This document shows, piece by piece, positions 56,474 through 64,000 of a stretch of DNA of 64,000 bases. The first letter of the stretch is position 1, and every line of letters starts with the position of its first letter. A program made the translations under genes and the position numbers. Location of the stretch: the NCBI RefSeq assembly GCF_002090115.1, contig NZ_BBRK01000004.1, forward strand, positions 1,612,001-1,676,000, in the 5' to 3' direction. This DNA is from Demequina sp. NBRC 110054. Lineage in GTDB: Bacteria > Actinomycetota > Actinomycetes > Actinomycetales > Demequinaceae. The notes beneath the pieces were generated by a model. That model was not told the DNA's origin, did not search any database, and worked only from the letters and a program-made list of their open reading frames with translations.

Positions 56474-57862
56474 ATGCACGATGTCGTGATCCTCGGTGGA
56501 GGTCCAGGCGGCTATGAGGCCGCGCTCGTGGCGCGCAAGGCGGGCGCCGACGTGACGCTCGTGGAGCGTCACGGGCTCGGCGGCAACGCCGTGCTGACGG
56601 ACGTGGTGCCGTCCAAGACGGTCATCGCGACCGCCGAGTGGCGCACCATCGCCGAACGCGCACCTGAGCTCGGCATCGTCGCGGAGGACGGGGCGCCCGT
56701 CCGCACCCGCGTGGACCTGGCGGCCGTCAACGCGCGCGTGCGCGCTCTCGTCGCCCGCCAGAGTGAGGACATCGAGGCGCGGCTCTCCTCGGAGGGCGTG
56801 CGTCTGGTCCGAGGAGCGGGACGGCTCACGGCCGAGCGCGCGGTCGAGGTCGAGGGCGAGACGATCACGGGCGACGCCGTGCTGCTCGCCCTCGGGGCGC
56901 GACCGCGAGTGCTCGCGTCCGCCGCCCCTGACGGCGAGCGGATCCTCTCCTGGACGGACCTGTACGCGCTCGAGAAGCTGCCCGAGCACCTCGTGGTGGT
57001 CGGCTCGGGAGTCACGGGTGCCGAGTTCGCCGAGGCGTACGCGCTGCTCGGCTCCCGCGTCACGCTCATCGCGTCGGGCGACAGGGTGCTTCCGCGCGAG
57101 GACCCCGAGGCGTCGGCGATGATCACCGCGGTGTTCCGCGAGCGGGGAATGGAGCTCGTGGGCGGCAGGGCGGCGGCCGTGTCGCGCACGGACGATGCGG
57201 TCGTCGTCACGCTCGAGGACGGGCGCGAGGTGCGGGGATCGCACTGCCTCATGGCGGTCGGCTCGGTGCCGAACACCGACGGCGTGGGGCTCGAGGAGGC
57301 GGGCGTGCGGCTCGACGAGCGCGGCTACATCGCGGTCGACAAGGTCTCGCGCACGAGCGCGCAGGGGGTCTACGCCGCGGGTGACTGCACCGGGGTGCTT
57401 CCGCTCGCGTCGGTCGCGGCGGCCCAGGGGCGCATCGCGATGGCGCACGCGCTCGGCGACGCGGTGCGGCCCCTCCATCTGGGCCACATGGCCTCCACGG
57501 TGTTCACGGCACCCGAGATCGCGACGGTCGGTGCCTCCGAGGCGGATCTGAAGGCGCGCGGGATCTTCTATCGGGTCGAGAGGCTCGACCTCGCGCGCAA
57601 CCCGCGCGCCAAGATGCTCGGCATCGACCAGGGCTTCGTGAAGGTCTTCGGCCACACCGTCACGGGCCACGTGCTGGGCGCGGTCATCGTCGGCTCGCGC
57701 GCCTCGGAGCACATCTACGCGCTCTCGCTCGCGGTTGCGAACCGCCTCACGGTCGATCAGGTCGCGGATACCTTCACGGTGTACCCGTCGCTGTCGGGGA
57801 CGTCGAGCGAGGTCGCGCGGCGTCTGCACGGCATGCGGGAGGACGGCCCGCACGGCACCTGA
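56474..57862 (+). CDS. LpdA-type NAD(P)H-quinone reductase
   Basis: 462 residues with FAD (VILGGGPGGYEAALVARK) and NAD (VVVGSGVTGAEFAEAYALLG) domains and a C-terminal dimer domain. In place of the redox pair of dihydrolipoamide dehydrogenase it reads HGLGGNAVLTDVVPSK, with no cysteines, and the C-terminal His-Glu pair is missing. Mycobacterial LpdA (Rv3303c) has the same features and reduces quinones. The gene is divergent from punA. I chose the ATG at 56474; an upstream GTG-rich extension lacks a fold. Confidence 0.88.
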   Translation: MHDVVILGGGPGGYEAALVARKAGADVTLVERHGLGGNAVLTDVVPSKTVIATAEWRTIAERAPELGIVAEDGAPVRTRVDLAAVNARVRALVARQSEDIEARLSSEGVRLVRGAGRLTAERAVEVEGETITGDAVLLALGARPRVLASAAPDGERILSWTDLYALEKLPEHLVVVGSGVTGAEFAEAYALLGSRVTLIASGDRVLPREDPEASAMITAVFRERGMELVGGRAAAVSRTDDAVVVTLEDGREVRGSHCLMAVGSVPNTDGVGLEEAGVRLDERGYIAVDKVSRTSAQGVYAAGDCTGVLPLASVAAAQGRIAMAHALGDAVRPLHLGHMASTVFTAPEIATVGASEADLKARGIFYRVERLDLARNPRAKMLGIDQGFVKVFGHTVTGHVLGAVIVGSRASEHIYALSLAVANRLTVDQVADTFTVYPSLSGTSSEVARRLHGMREDGPHGT

Positions 57863-57913
57863 GGCGACCGAGGAGGACCGGCGCCTGCCGCATCGTCCCT
57901 GTGGCCCGCGGGC

Positions 57914-59329
57914 TCAGGCGAACAGACCCTGCCCCACGAACGCGCCGTCGTCCCCGCCGAGCGTCGCGCCCGCGGGCACGCCCGGCGGGACGGCGAAGAG
58001 CGCAGAGCCCACGGCGCGCACGTACTCGACGGTCATGGCGTCGGACGACGAGATCGCGTTCTGCATGGGGATGAACTGCGTCTCGGGGTCGCGCACGAAC
58101 GCGAGGAAGAACAGCCCCGCATCGAGGCGCCCGAGAGTGTCCGCGCCGTCCGTGTAGTTGTAGCCGCGGCGCAGCATCATGACGCCGCCGTTCGCGTCCG
58201 GGTGCGCGAGCGCGATGTGCGAGTCGGTCGCGATGAGGGGCTCGCCGTCGGAGCCGGTGCGCGAGAAGTCGGGCTCGGTGAACTCGTTGCCACCGCTGAG
58301 CGGGGCACCCGAGCCCTTGGTGCGACCCACGAGCGTCTCCTGCTCGTTCAGCGCCGCGCGGTCCCAGATCTCCGCCAGGATGCGCAGCTTGCGCGCCACG
58401 AGGTACGTGCCGCCCGCCATCCACTCCTGGCCGTCGTCGGCCTGCGACCAGAGCCACTCGCGCACGTTGTCAGTGTCCTCCGCGCGGAGGTTGCGCGTAC
58501 CGTCCTTGAAGCCCATGAGGTTGCGGGGCGTCGACTGGTCGCGCGTGGTCGACGAGGTGCGGCCGAACCCCAGCTGCGCCCACTTGACCGACGCGACGCC
58601 GAACGCGAGCCGCGAGAGGTTGCGGATCGCGTGCATCGCGACCTGCGGGTCGTCGGCGCAGGCCTGGATGCACAGGTCGCCGCCGGTGAGGTTGTCCTGC
58701 AGGGTGTCGCCGGGGAAGTGCGGGAGCTCCTCGAGCTGGGCCGGCCTGCGGTCGGCGATGCCGAAGCGGTCCACGCCGTCCTTCTCGAACAGCGTCGGAC
58801 CGAAGCCGAACGTGATCGTCAGGCCCGAGGCGGGCAGGCCGGTCGCGTCGCCCGTGTCGTCCGGCGGCGCGTACTCCGAGCCGCCCGCGATCCCGGTGCC
58901 GAGCTCCGAGCCCGTCATGAGAGTCGCCGCGGCCTCGCTCCACGACCGCAGCAGCGCGATGAGCTCGTCGCGGTCGTCGGTCGTCACGTCGAAGGCCGCG
59001 AAGTGCATCCGGTCCTGGGCGGGGGTGACGATGCCGCTCTGGTGCTCGCCGTGGAAGTCGTACTGGCGACGCAGGGACGATGCCTCGGTCGCCTTGCCGA
59101 CGGCGTAGCCGCCGCCGGCGAGAGCCGCGGCGCCCACGACGGCGCCCGCGCCGCCGAGCATCGCCGCGCGCCGGGACAGACCGCTCCTGGAGTGGCCGTG
59201 CCCGGAGTCGTCGCTTGCCGACGCGCCACGACGGGTCGGCGCCGCCTGATCCTCGGTGGGGACGGCCGAGGCGGCCTCCTCCGAGGGGACATCAGGCGTG
59301 GGCGCGGACCCGTCGTGTGCGTCGTTCAT
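57914..59329 (-). CDS. efeB: Tat-exported DyP-type peroxidase (deferrochelatase)
   Basis: 471 residues. A long polar N-region precedes a Tat signal with Arg53-Arg54 in GLSRRAAMLGG and a hydrophobic stretch to about 80. The DyP domain has LMGFKDGTRNL (catalytic Asp) and IALAHPDANGG (haem His). EfeB extracts iron from haem or oxidises ferrous iron for EfeU outside the membrane. TatB is encoded at 30312. It follows efeO in the efeUOB operon, 25 bp downstream. Confidence 0.95.
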   Translation of the reverse strand: MNDAHDGSAPTPDVPSEEAASAVPTEDQAAPTRRGASASDDSGHGHSRSGLSRRAAMLGGAGAVVGAAALAGGGYAVGKATEASSLRRQYDFHGEHQSGIVTPAQDRMHFAAFDVTTDDRDELIALLRSWSEAAATLMTGSELGTGIAGGSEYAPPDDTGDATGLPASGLTITFGFGPTLFEKDGVDRFGIADRRPAQLEELPHFPGDTLQDNLTGGDLCIQACADDPQVAMHAIRNLSRLAFGVASVKWAQLGFGRTSSTTRDQSTPRNLMGFKDGTRNLRAEDTDNVREWLWSQADDGQEWMAGGTYLVARKLRILAEIWDRAALNEQETLVGRTKGSGAPLSGGNEFTEPDFSRTGSDGEPLIATDSHIALAHPDANGGVMMLRRGYNYTDGADTLGRLDAGLFFLAFVRDPETQFIPMQNAISSSDAMTVEYVRAVGSALFAVPPGVPAGATLGGDDGAFVGQGLFA

Positions 59330-59354
59330 GCGGACTATTGTGCGCGAGCCTGGA

Positions 59355-60521
59355 TCAGCCGATCGCCGCGGCGGTGAGCTGCGACAGCGACTCGCTGAGG
59401 GCCTCGACCAGGCGCGACAGCTCGAGGACCTGGTCCTCGGTGAGCTCGGAGTAGGTGAGGAAGCCCTCGTCGTACGAGCCGTACTGCACGAGCTCCTCGT
59501 CGAGCGCCGTGAAGCGGTCCTCGATCTCGGTGCTCAGGTCGGCGTCGGTGAGGTCCGAGGCGGGCTTGAGGACGATGTACGCCTCCCACGCGCCGTCGAG
59601 GTTCGCACGGAAGTCCCACAGGTCGGTGCCCGACCAGATCTCCTCCTCGCCGGTGATCTTGCCGGTCGCGACCTCGTCGAGCAGCTCCTTCGCGCCGTTG
59701 CCGATCTGGAAGGCCTCGAACGTGAAGTCGTCGGCGTTGACGCGCTCGGACAGCTCCGCGGTGTCGGCGACGAGCTGGTCCGCGAGGGCCTGACGCTCCT
59801 CGGTGGTGAGGGCCGTGTACGAGCCGTCCTCCGGCTGCCACAGGTCCTGCTCCATCGCGTGCCAGCCGGTCCACTCCTCGCCCTCGGCCAGGTCGGCCTC
59901 GCGCAGGTCCATGCTCGGGTCGAGGTCGCCGAAGGACTCGGCGACGGGCTCGATGGCCTCCCAGTGCGTGCGCGCGGGGGCGTAGATCTCGCGCGCCGCG
60001 TCGTCGTCCCCGGCCACGAAGGCCGCGACGAACTCGTCGGTCGCGGTGACGAGCTCCGCGACCTCCTGCTGGACGTAGGCCTTGTACGTGACCGTCGCCT
60101 GCTCGAGCAGCGCGGCGCGCTCCTCGTCGACGACGACCTCGCCCTCGGCCGCGGTGATCGTGAAGGCCTCGGGGGTCGCCTCGGCGGTGTCGGACTCGCG
60201 GCACGACGTGAAGTAGTCGCCCTCGGCCACCTGCACGGTGAGGTCGCGGGTGAGGCCGGGGCCCACGTTCTCGACCTCGGACACGATCGCCGACGCGTCC
60301 GACGCGAGCAGGTAGAACTCGGTCGCCGACGAGCCCTCGTTGGTCACGGAGAAGACGACGGTGCCGGCCGGCGCCTCGACTGCGGACAGCGTGCAGCCGT
60401 CGTCGGTCGCGGTGACGGCGATCGTGCCGCCCTCGGCGCTCGCGGCGTTCGGGACGCAGCCCGCAAGCACGACGGTGGACGCCGCGAGGGCGAGCGCGGG
60501 CAGGGTGAAGCGTGGTGACAT
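59355..60521 (-). CDS. efeO: EfeO-type iron-binding lipoprotein
   Basis: 388 residues. A lipoprotein signal ends TVVLAGCVPNA with the lipidated Cys near 22. A cupredoxin-like domain follows (about 30-125; EFYLLASDASAI, and a Cys in YFTSCRE), then an M75-type domain (about 140-385) with the metal motif HWEAIEP. EfeO takes up iron outside the membrane and delivers it to the EfeU permease. It lies 20 bp after efeU. Confidence 0.95.
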   Translation of the reverse strand: MSPRFTLPALALAASTVVLAGCVPNAASAEGGTIAVTATDDGCTLSAVEAPAGTVVFSVTNEGSSATEFYLLASDASAIVSEVENVGPGLTRDLTVQVAEGDYFTSCRESDTAEATPEAFTITAAEGEVVVDEERAALLEQATVTYKAYVQQEVAELVTATDEFVAAFVAGDDDAAREIYAPARTHWEAIEPVAESFGDLDPSMDLREADLAEGEEWTGWHAMEQDLWQPEDGSYTALTTEERQALADQLVADTAELSERVNADDFTFEAFQIGNGAKELLDEVATGKITGEEEIWSGTDLWDFRANLDGAWEAYIVLKPASDLTDADLSTEIEDRFTALDEELVQYGSYDEGFLTYSELTEDQVLELSRLVEALSESLSQLTAAAIG

Positions 60522-60541
60522 GCGCGGGTGGTTCCTTCTGG

Positions 60542-61411
60542 TCAGGCCGCGGACGCCGCGTGAGCGTCCTTGGTCGGAGAGGGGGCGACGGCGCGCGGGG
60601 GCGCCGGGGTGGTGCGGAACGCCATCCGGACGAAGAACCACATCGTCGGGACCACGTACAGCGTCCACGCGAGGGCCTCGAGCACGGTCGTGGCGGGGGA
60701 GAAGTTGAAGACGCCCTTGAGCACGGTGCCGAGGAGCGAGCCCTCGGAGATCGTCGCGCTCACGTCGAAGGCGAGGGTGTTGAGCCCGGGCAGGACACCG
60801 GCCTCCTGGAGGTCGTGGATACCGTAGGCGAGGACGCCACCGGCCACGATCACGAGGAAGACGCCGGTCCACTGGAAGAACACGCGCAGGTTGATCCGCA
60901 CGGCGCCGCGGTAGATCACGTAGCCGAGCGCGACCGCGGTGAGCAGGCCCAGGGTCGCTCCCACGATCGGCGCGGTCGACGAGCCCGCGGCCTGGATGCC
61001 GGCCCACAGGAACAGAGAGGTCTCGAGGCCCTCGCGTCCGACTGCGAGCAGCGACATCGTGATGACGGCGCCGCCGCCGACGGCGATCGCCTTGTCGAGC
61101 TGGCCCTCGAGGTGGCCCTTGAGGTGACGCGCGGTCTTGCCCATCCAGAAGATCATCCACGTGATGAGGCCGACCGCGACGATGCTGAGCGAGCCGCCGA
61201 TGATCTCCTGCGCCTCGAACGTCAGCCCCTGCGGGCCGAGCGTGAGCAGCGCGCCGAAGCCGAGCGAGACCAGGACTGCGATTCCGACGCCGAGCCAGAC
61301 GTGGCGGAGCATGTCGCGGCGCTCGATGCGCACGAGGTAGGCGACGAGGATGCCGATGACCAGCGAGGCCTCGAGGCCCTCGCGCAGGCCGATCAGGAAG
61401 TTCGCAAGCAC
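60542..61411 (-). CDS. efeU: FTR1-family iron permease
   Basis: 289 residues with seven membrane helices. The two REGLE motifs are LIGLREGLEASLVIG (about 7-21) and LLAVGREGLETSLFLW (about 120-135), which carry iron in FTR1 proteins. The Pro/Ala tail is short and cytoplasmic. It is the first gene of efeUOB, with its own vegetative promoter. The locus is complete, in contrast to E. coli K-12 where efeU is broken. Confidence 0.96.
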   Translation of the reverse strand: MLANFLIGLREGLEASLVIGILVAYLVRIERRDMLRHVWLGVGIAVLVSLGFGALLTLGPQGLTFEAQEIIGGSLSIVAVGLITWMIFWMGKTARHLKGHLEGQLDKAIAVGGGAVITMSLLAVGREGLETSLFLWAGIQAAGSSTAPIVGATLGLLTAVALGYVIYRGAVRINLRVFFQWTGVFLVIVAGGVLAYGIHDLQEAGVLPGLNTLAFDVSATISEGSLLGTVLKGVFNFSPATTVLEALAWTLYVVPTMWFFVRMAFRTTPAPPRAVAPSPTKDAHAASAA

Positions 61412-61462
61412 GCCGTTGGCTCCTCGGGGACGGGGCAGGGAAGGGTTCCCTTACTCGCGGCG

Positions 61463-61492
61463 AGCCTAGAGTGCCGACGGTTGACGTGTCAA
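61463..61492 (-). promoter_or_regulatory. Promoter of efeUOB with adjacent palindrome
   Basis: On the minus strand TTGACA (61492-61487), 18 nt, then TAGGCT (61468-61463) gives a strong promoter about 50 nt before efeU. The -35 overlaps TTGAC-GT-GTCAA (61481-61492), a perfect 5-bp inverted repeat that may bind a regulator. It does not resemble the DtxR/IdeR box. Confidence 0.65.
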
Positions 61493-61565
61493 ACTTTAGA
61501 AACGTCGGTGTTGCGTAATAGCCGGGTGTCCATGGACGATGCGGTGGGCGCCTCGGCGGGGAGCG

Positions 61566-63350
61566 TCAGGCGGGTTCGGCGATCTCGCAGATCAGGGTGC
61601 CCGCGGTCACGCCCGCGCCGACCGCGGCGGACAGGCCCGAGATGACGCCCGCCTTGTGCGCGGTGAGGGGCTGCTCCATCTTCATCGCCTCGAGGACGAC
61701 GATGAGGTCGCCCTCCGCGACCGTCGCACCGTCCTCGACGGCGACCTTGACGATCGTGCCCTGCATGGGGGAGGTGAGGCCGTTGCCGTTGACCGTGCGG
61801 GTCGCGGAGCCGTTCGAGCGGCGCGAGGAGCGTCGCGTCGGTCCGGCGGCGCGGGCTCCCGCGCGGCCCGCCTGCGCGAGCGAGGCGGGCAGGACGACCT
61901 CGAGGCGCTTGCCTCCCACCTCGACGACGACGCGCTCGGTCGCTCCTGCATCGTCCTGGTCCGTGGAAGCGGCGCTCGAGCCGAGGCCTGCGACGGTGTC
62001 GGCGAACTCGGACTCGATCCAGGTCGTGTAGACGCTGAAGTCGCCATCCTCGGCGGAGAAGGCAGGCGCGTCGACGACGGCCCTGTGGAATGGGATCACG
62101 GTGGGGATGCCCTCGACGATGAACTCGGCGAGAGCGCGGCGGGCGCGCTGAAGCGCCTGCTCGCGCGTCGAGCCCGTGACGATGAGCTTCGCGACCATCG
62201 AGTCGAAGTTGCCCGAGACCGTGTCGCCCTGCGTGACGCCCGCGTCGACTCGGACTCCGGGCCCCGACGGGAAGGCGAGGCGGTGGATGCGGCCAGGCGC
62301 GGGCATGAAGCCGGCGGCTGGGTCCTCGCCGTTGATGCGGAACTCGATCGAGTGGCCGCGCGTGACGGGGGCGAGGTCCGAGATCGGCTCTCCTGCGGCG
62401 ATGCGGAACTGCTCGCGCACGAGGTCGACGCCCGTGACCTCCTCGGTCACGGGGTGCTCGACCTGGAGGCGCGTGTTGACCTCGAGGAAGCTGATGGTGC
62501 CGTCCGAGCCCACGAGGAACTCGCACGTGCCGGCGCCGCGGTAGCCGGCCTCGCGCAGGATCGCCTGGCTCGACTCGGTGAGGCGCGCGCGCTGGTCGTC
62601 GGTGAGGAACGGCGCCGGGGCCTCCTCGACGAGCTTCTGGTGGCGGCGCTGGAGCGAGCAGTCGCGCGTCGAGACGACCACGACGTTGCCGTGGTCGTCC
62701 GCGAGGCACTGCGTCTCGACGTGGCGCGGCTTGTCGAGGAAGCGCTCGACGAAGCACTCGCCGCGCCCGAAGGCCGCGACGGCCTCGCGCGTGGCGGAGT
62801 CGAACAGCTCGGGGATCTCCTCGCGCGTGCGGGCGACCTTGAGGCCGCGGCCGCCGCCGCCGAACGCCGCCTTGATGGCGACGGGAAGACCGTGCTCATC
62901 CGCGAAGGCGACGACCTCGTCGGCCGACTCGACCGGGTCGGGGGTGCCCGGCACGAGCGGGGCGCCCGCGCGCTGCGCGATGTGGCGCGCGCTGACCTTG
63001 TCGCCGAGGCTCTCGATCGCCGCGGGCGGCGGGCCGATCCAGACCAGCCCCGCATCCATGACGGCCTGCGCGAACTCGGCGTTCTCGGACAGGAATCCGT
63101 AGCCGGGGTGGATCGCCTCGGCGCCCGAGCGCTTGGCGACCTCGATGACCTTCGCGATGTCCAGGTACGTCTCGCGGGCCGTCGCGCCGCTCAGCGCGTA
63201 GGCCTCGTCGGCGAGGGCGACATGGAGGGCGTCGCGGTCCGGGTCTGCGTAGACGGCGATCGACCTGAGGCCCGCATCGGAGCAGGCTCGGACGACGCGG
63301 ACGGCGATCTCCCCGCGATTGGCGATGAGGACGCTCGAGAAGGCTGGCAC
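61566..63350 (-). CDS. Acyl-CoA carboxylase alpha subunit (biotin carboxylase-BCCP)
   Basis: 594 residues. Biotin carboxylase: [19 protein letters not shown] at the N-terminus, the ATP-grasp loop [14 protein letters not shown], and [17 protein letters not shown] linker (about 475-510) rich in Arg/Ser leads to the biotin carrier domain with EAMKM, biotinyl Lys557. This is the AccA3-like subunit shared by acetyl- and propionyl-CoA carboxylases in actinobacteria. Position beside maf is conserved. I see no beta-subunit gene in the window. Confidence 0.95.
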   Translation of the reverse strand: MPAFSSVLIANRGEIAVRVVRACSDAGLRSIAVYADPDRDALHVALADEAYALSGATARETYLDIAKVIEVAKRSGAEAIHPGYGFLSENAEFAQAVMDAGLVWIGPPPAAIESLGDKVSARHIAQRAGAPLVPGTPDPVESADEVVAFADEHGLPVAIKAAFGGGGRGLKVARTREEIPELFDSATREAVAAFGRGECFVERFLDKPRHVETQCLADDHGNVVVVSTRDCSLQRRHQKLVEEAPAPFLTDDQRARLTESSQAILREAGYRGAGTCEFLVGSDGTISFLEVNTRLQVEHPVTEEVTGVDLVREQFRIAAGEPISDLAPVTRGHSIEFRINGEDPAAGFMPAPGRIHRLAFPSGPGVRVDAGVTQGDTVSGNFDSMVAKLIVTGSTREQALQRARRALAEFIVEGIPTVIPFHRAVVDAPAFSAEDGDFSVYTTWIESEFADTVAGLGSSAASTDQDDAGATERVVVEVGGKRLEVVLPASLAQAGRAGARAAGPTRRSSRRSNGSATRTVNGNGLTSPMQGTIVKVAVEDGATVAEGDLIVVLEAMKMEQPLTAHKAGVISGLSAAVGAGVTAGTLICEIAEPA

Positions 63351-63579
63351 CCGCCTACGTTAGCGCGGCGCCACGCCTAGGCCCTCGGTCCCGGCCTCGC
63401 GGGGGCCAAGTTCTCGCGGCGTGCCAAGGGCGGCCAAGGCGATTTGTGGGGAATGCACAACGAATTCGGCATGGTCATGGGTTAGCCGGGCGCGGGTTGT
63501 TCGCTCTCTACAAGTGGACGATGCTGTGGTCCGCTTCATCTGCGGGGCGCGGTCTCCCGCAGAGGGATGAACCAGGGAG

Positions 63580-64000
63580 TCAGCCCCGGACCGAGTCCCT
63601 CCACAGCTCGTGGAACGCGACGCCGCACGCCCCGAGCAGGTGGCGCAGGAGTGGCAGCGAGACTCCGACGACCGCGTGATAATCGCCGTCGATCGATTCG
63701 ACGTACGGTCCGCCGAGCGAGTCGACCGTGAACGCGCCCGCGACGTGCAGGGGCTCGCCGGTCGCGACGTAGGCCTCGATCTCGTCGTCCGAGAGGTCGG
63801 CGAAGCGCACCGTCGTCGACGCCGTGGCGCCGACCGTCGCCCCCGAGCCGCCGGGGCGATCGTCCACGATCCAGTGGCCCGTGTGGAGGACCCCGACCCG
63901 CCCCCGCATCGTCTGCCAGCGCGCGATGGCCGTCGCCGGGTCGCCCGGCTTGCCGAGGATCTCGCCGTCGATCTCGAGCATCGAGTCGCACCCGAGCACG
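63580..64000 (-). CDS. Maf-family nucleotide pyrophosphatase (5' truncated by the window edge)
   Basis: At least 140 residues; the start lies beyond base 64000. It begins inside the conserved VLGCDSMLEIDG strand, with KPGDPATAIARWQTMRGR and the GAFTVDSLGGPYVESIDGDY segment typical of Maf/YceF, which hydrolyse modified or canonical NTPs to keep them out of nucleic acids. The C-terminus is complete. It is upstream of the carboxylase gene on the same strand, with a 229-bp gap that holds no gene. Confidence 0.88.
   Translation of the reverse strand, partial: VLGCDSMLEIDGEILGKPGDPATAIARWQTMRGRVGVLHTGHWIVDDRPGGSGATVGATASTTVRFADLSDDEIEAYVATGEPLHVAGAFTVDSLGGPYVESIDGDYHAVVGVSLPLLRHLLGACGVAFHELWRDSVRG

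Noticed and set aside
56474-57862. Inactive or decayed dihydrolipoamide dehydrogenase because redox cysteines are missing
   Set aside because: Lack of the cysteines and of the C-terminal His-Glu pair is the normal state of LpdA-type quinone reductases, and the frame is intact.
61463-61500. DtxR/IdeR box before efeU
   Set aside because: The sequence does not show the TTAGGTTAGSCTAACCTAA pattern; only a short TTGAC/GTCAA repeat is present.

Overview
This is a 64 kb stretch of a high-GC Gram-positive chromosome. It looks like an actinomycete of the Micrococcales type (Cellulomonas/Demequina-like); the genus is my inference. The main evidence is the sigE - zinc anti-sigma - htrA - tatB order known from mycobacteria, the succinylase lysine genes dapC/dapD/dapE, fdxA next to dapC, a DUF3117 gene, a LAETG-type sortase substrate, an actinobacterial acyl-CoA carboxylase alpha chain beside maf, and the heavy use of leaderless transcripts with a TANNNT box 6-8 nt before the start codon. 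Genes are dense and no gap reaches 300 bp. I saw no tRNA, rRNA, CRISPR array, IS element or prophage.

Layout. 0.1-9 kb: a mixed stretch with a rhodanese-fused pyridine-nucleotide disulfide reductase, a VanZ-RDD membrane protein, small enzymes, an AlkD-like DNA repair protein, a CGNR regulator divergent from an EamA exporter, and the first of two soluble PAS chemoreceptors. 9-17.5 kb: the second chemoreceptor (a close paralogue), a sortase-anchored surface protein, typA, and a large VanW-family membrane protein. 17.5-26.2 kb: fdxA-dapC, gltA, a MarR regulator, dapD with a coupled secreted protein, dapE, a LOG-family protein and DUF3117. 26.2-33.7 kb: the envelope-stress cluster sigE-rseA-htrA-tatB, then trpS and a YihY/BrkB protein. 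33.8-38.3 kb: sdhCDAB on the minus strand, divergent from manC.

38.5-48.4 kb: a nucleoside uptake and salvage region. A BMP lipoprotein, a two-NBD ATPase and two permeases import nucleosides; cdd, deoA, add and deoC degrade them, and a predicted C39-like cysteine peptidase sits between deoA and add. Pentose phosphates released by deoA and by punA (55.5 kb) can be handled by deoC and by the phosphohexomutase encoded next to punA. 48.4-53.7 kb: a membrane protein/ECF sigma pair in inverted order, an AraC/VOC pair, and a short UvrA-like ATPase. 53-64 kb: SanA-like protein, phosphohexomutase, punA, an LpdA-type quinone reductase, the iron importer efeUOB (EfeB is a Tat substrate, TatB is encoded in the same window), the acyl-CoA carboxylase alpha chain and a truncated maf at the edge.

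The most notable non-coding signals are: an ECF-type promoter before sigE; four helically phased GTCCAA repeats upstream of the nucleoside operon; a paired 13-mer (GCTCCTGCRTTCC, 41-nt period) found twice in opposite orientation; a GACGATGC word enriched between genes; a perfect operator-like palindrome on the marR start; and a 28-bp inverted repeat inside sdhA.
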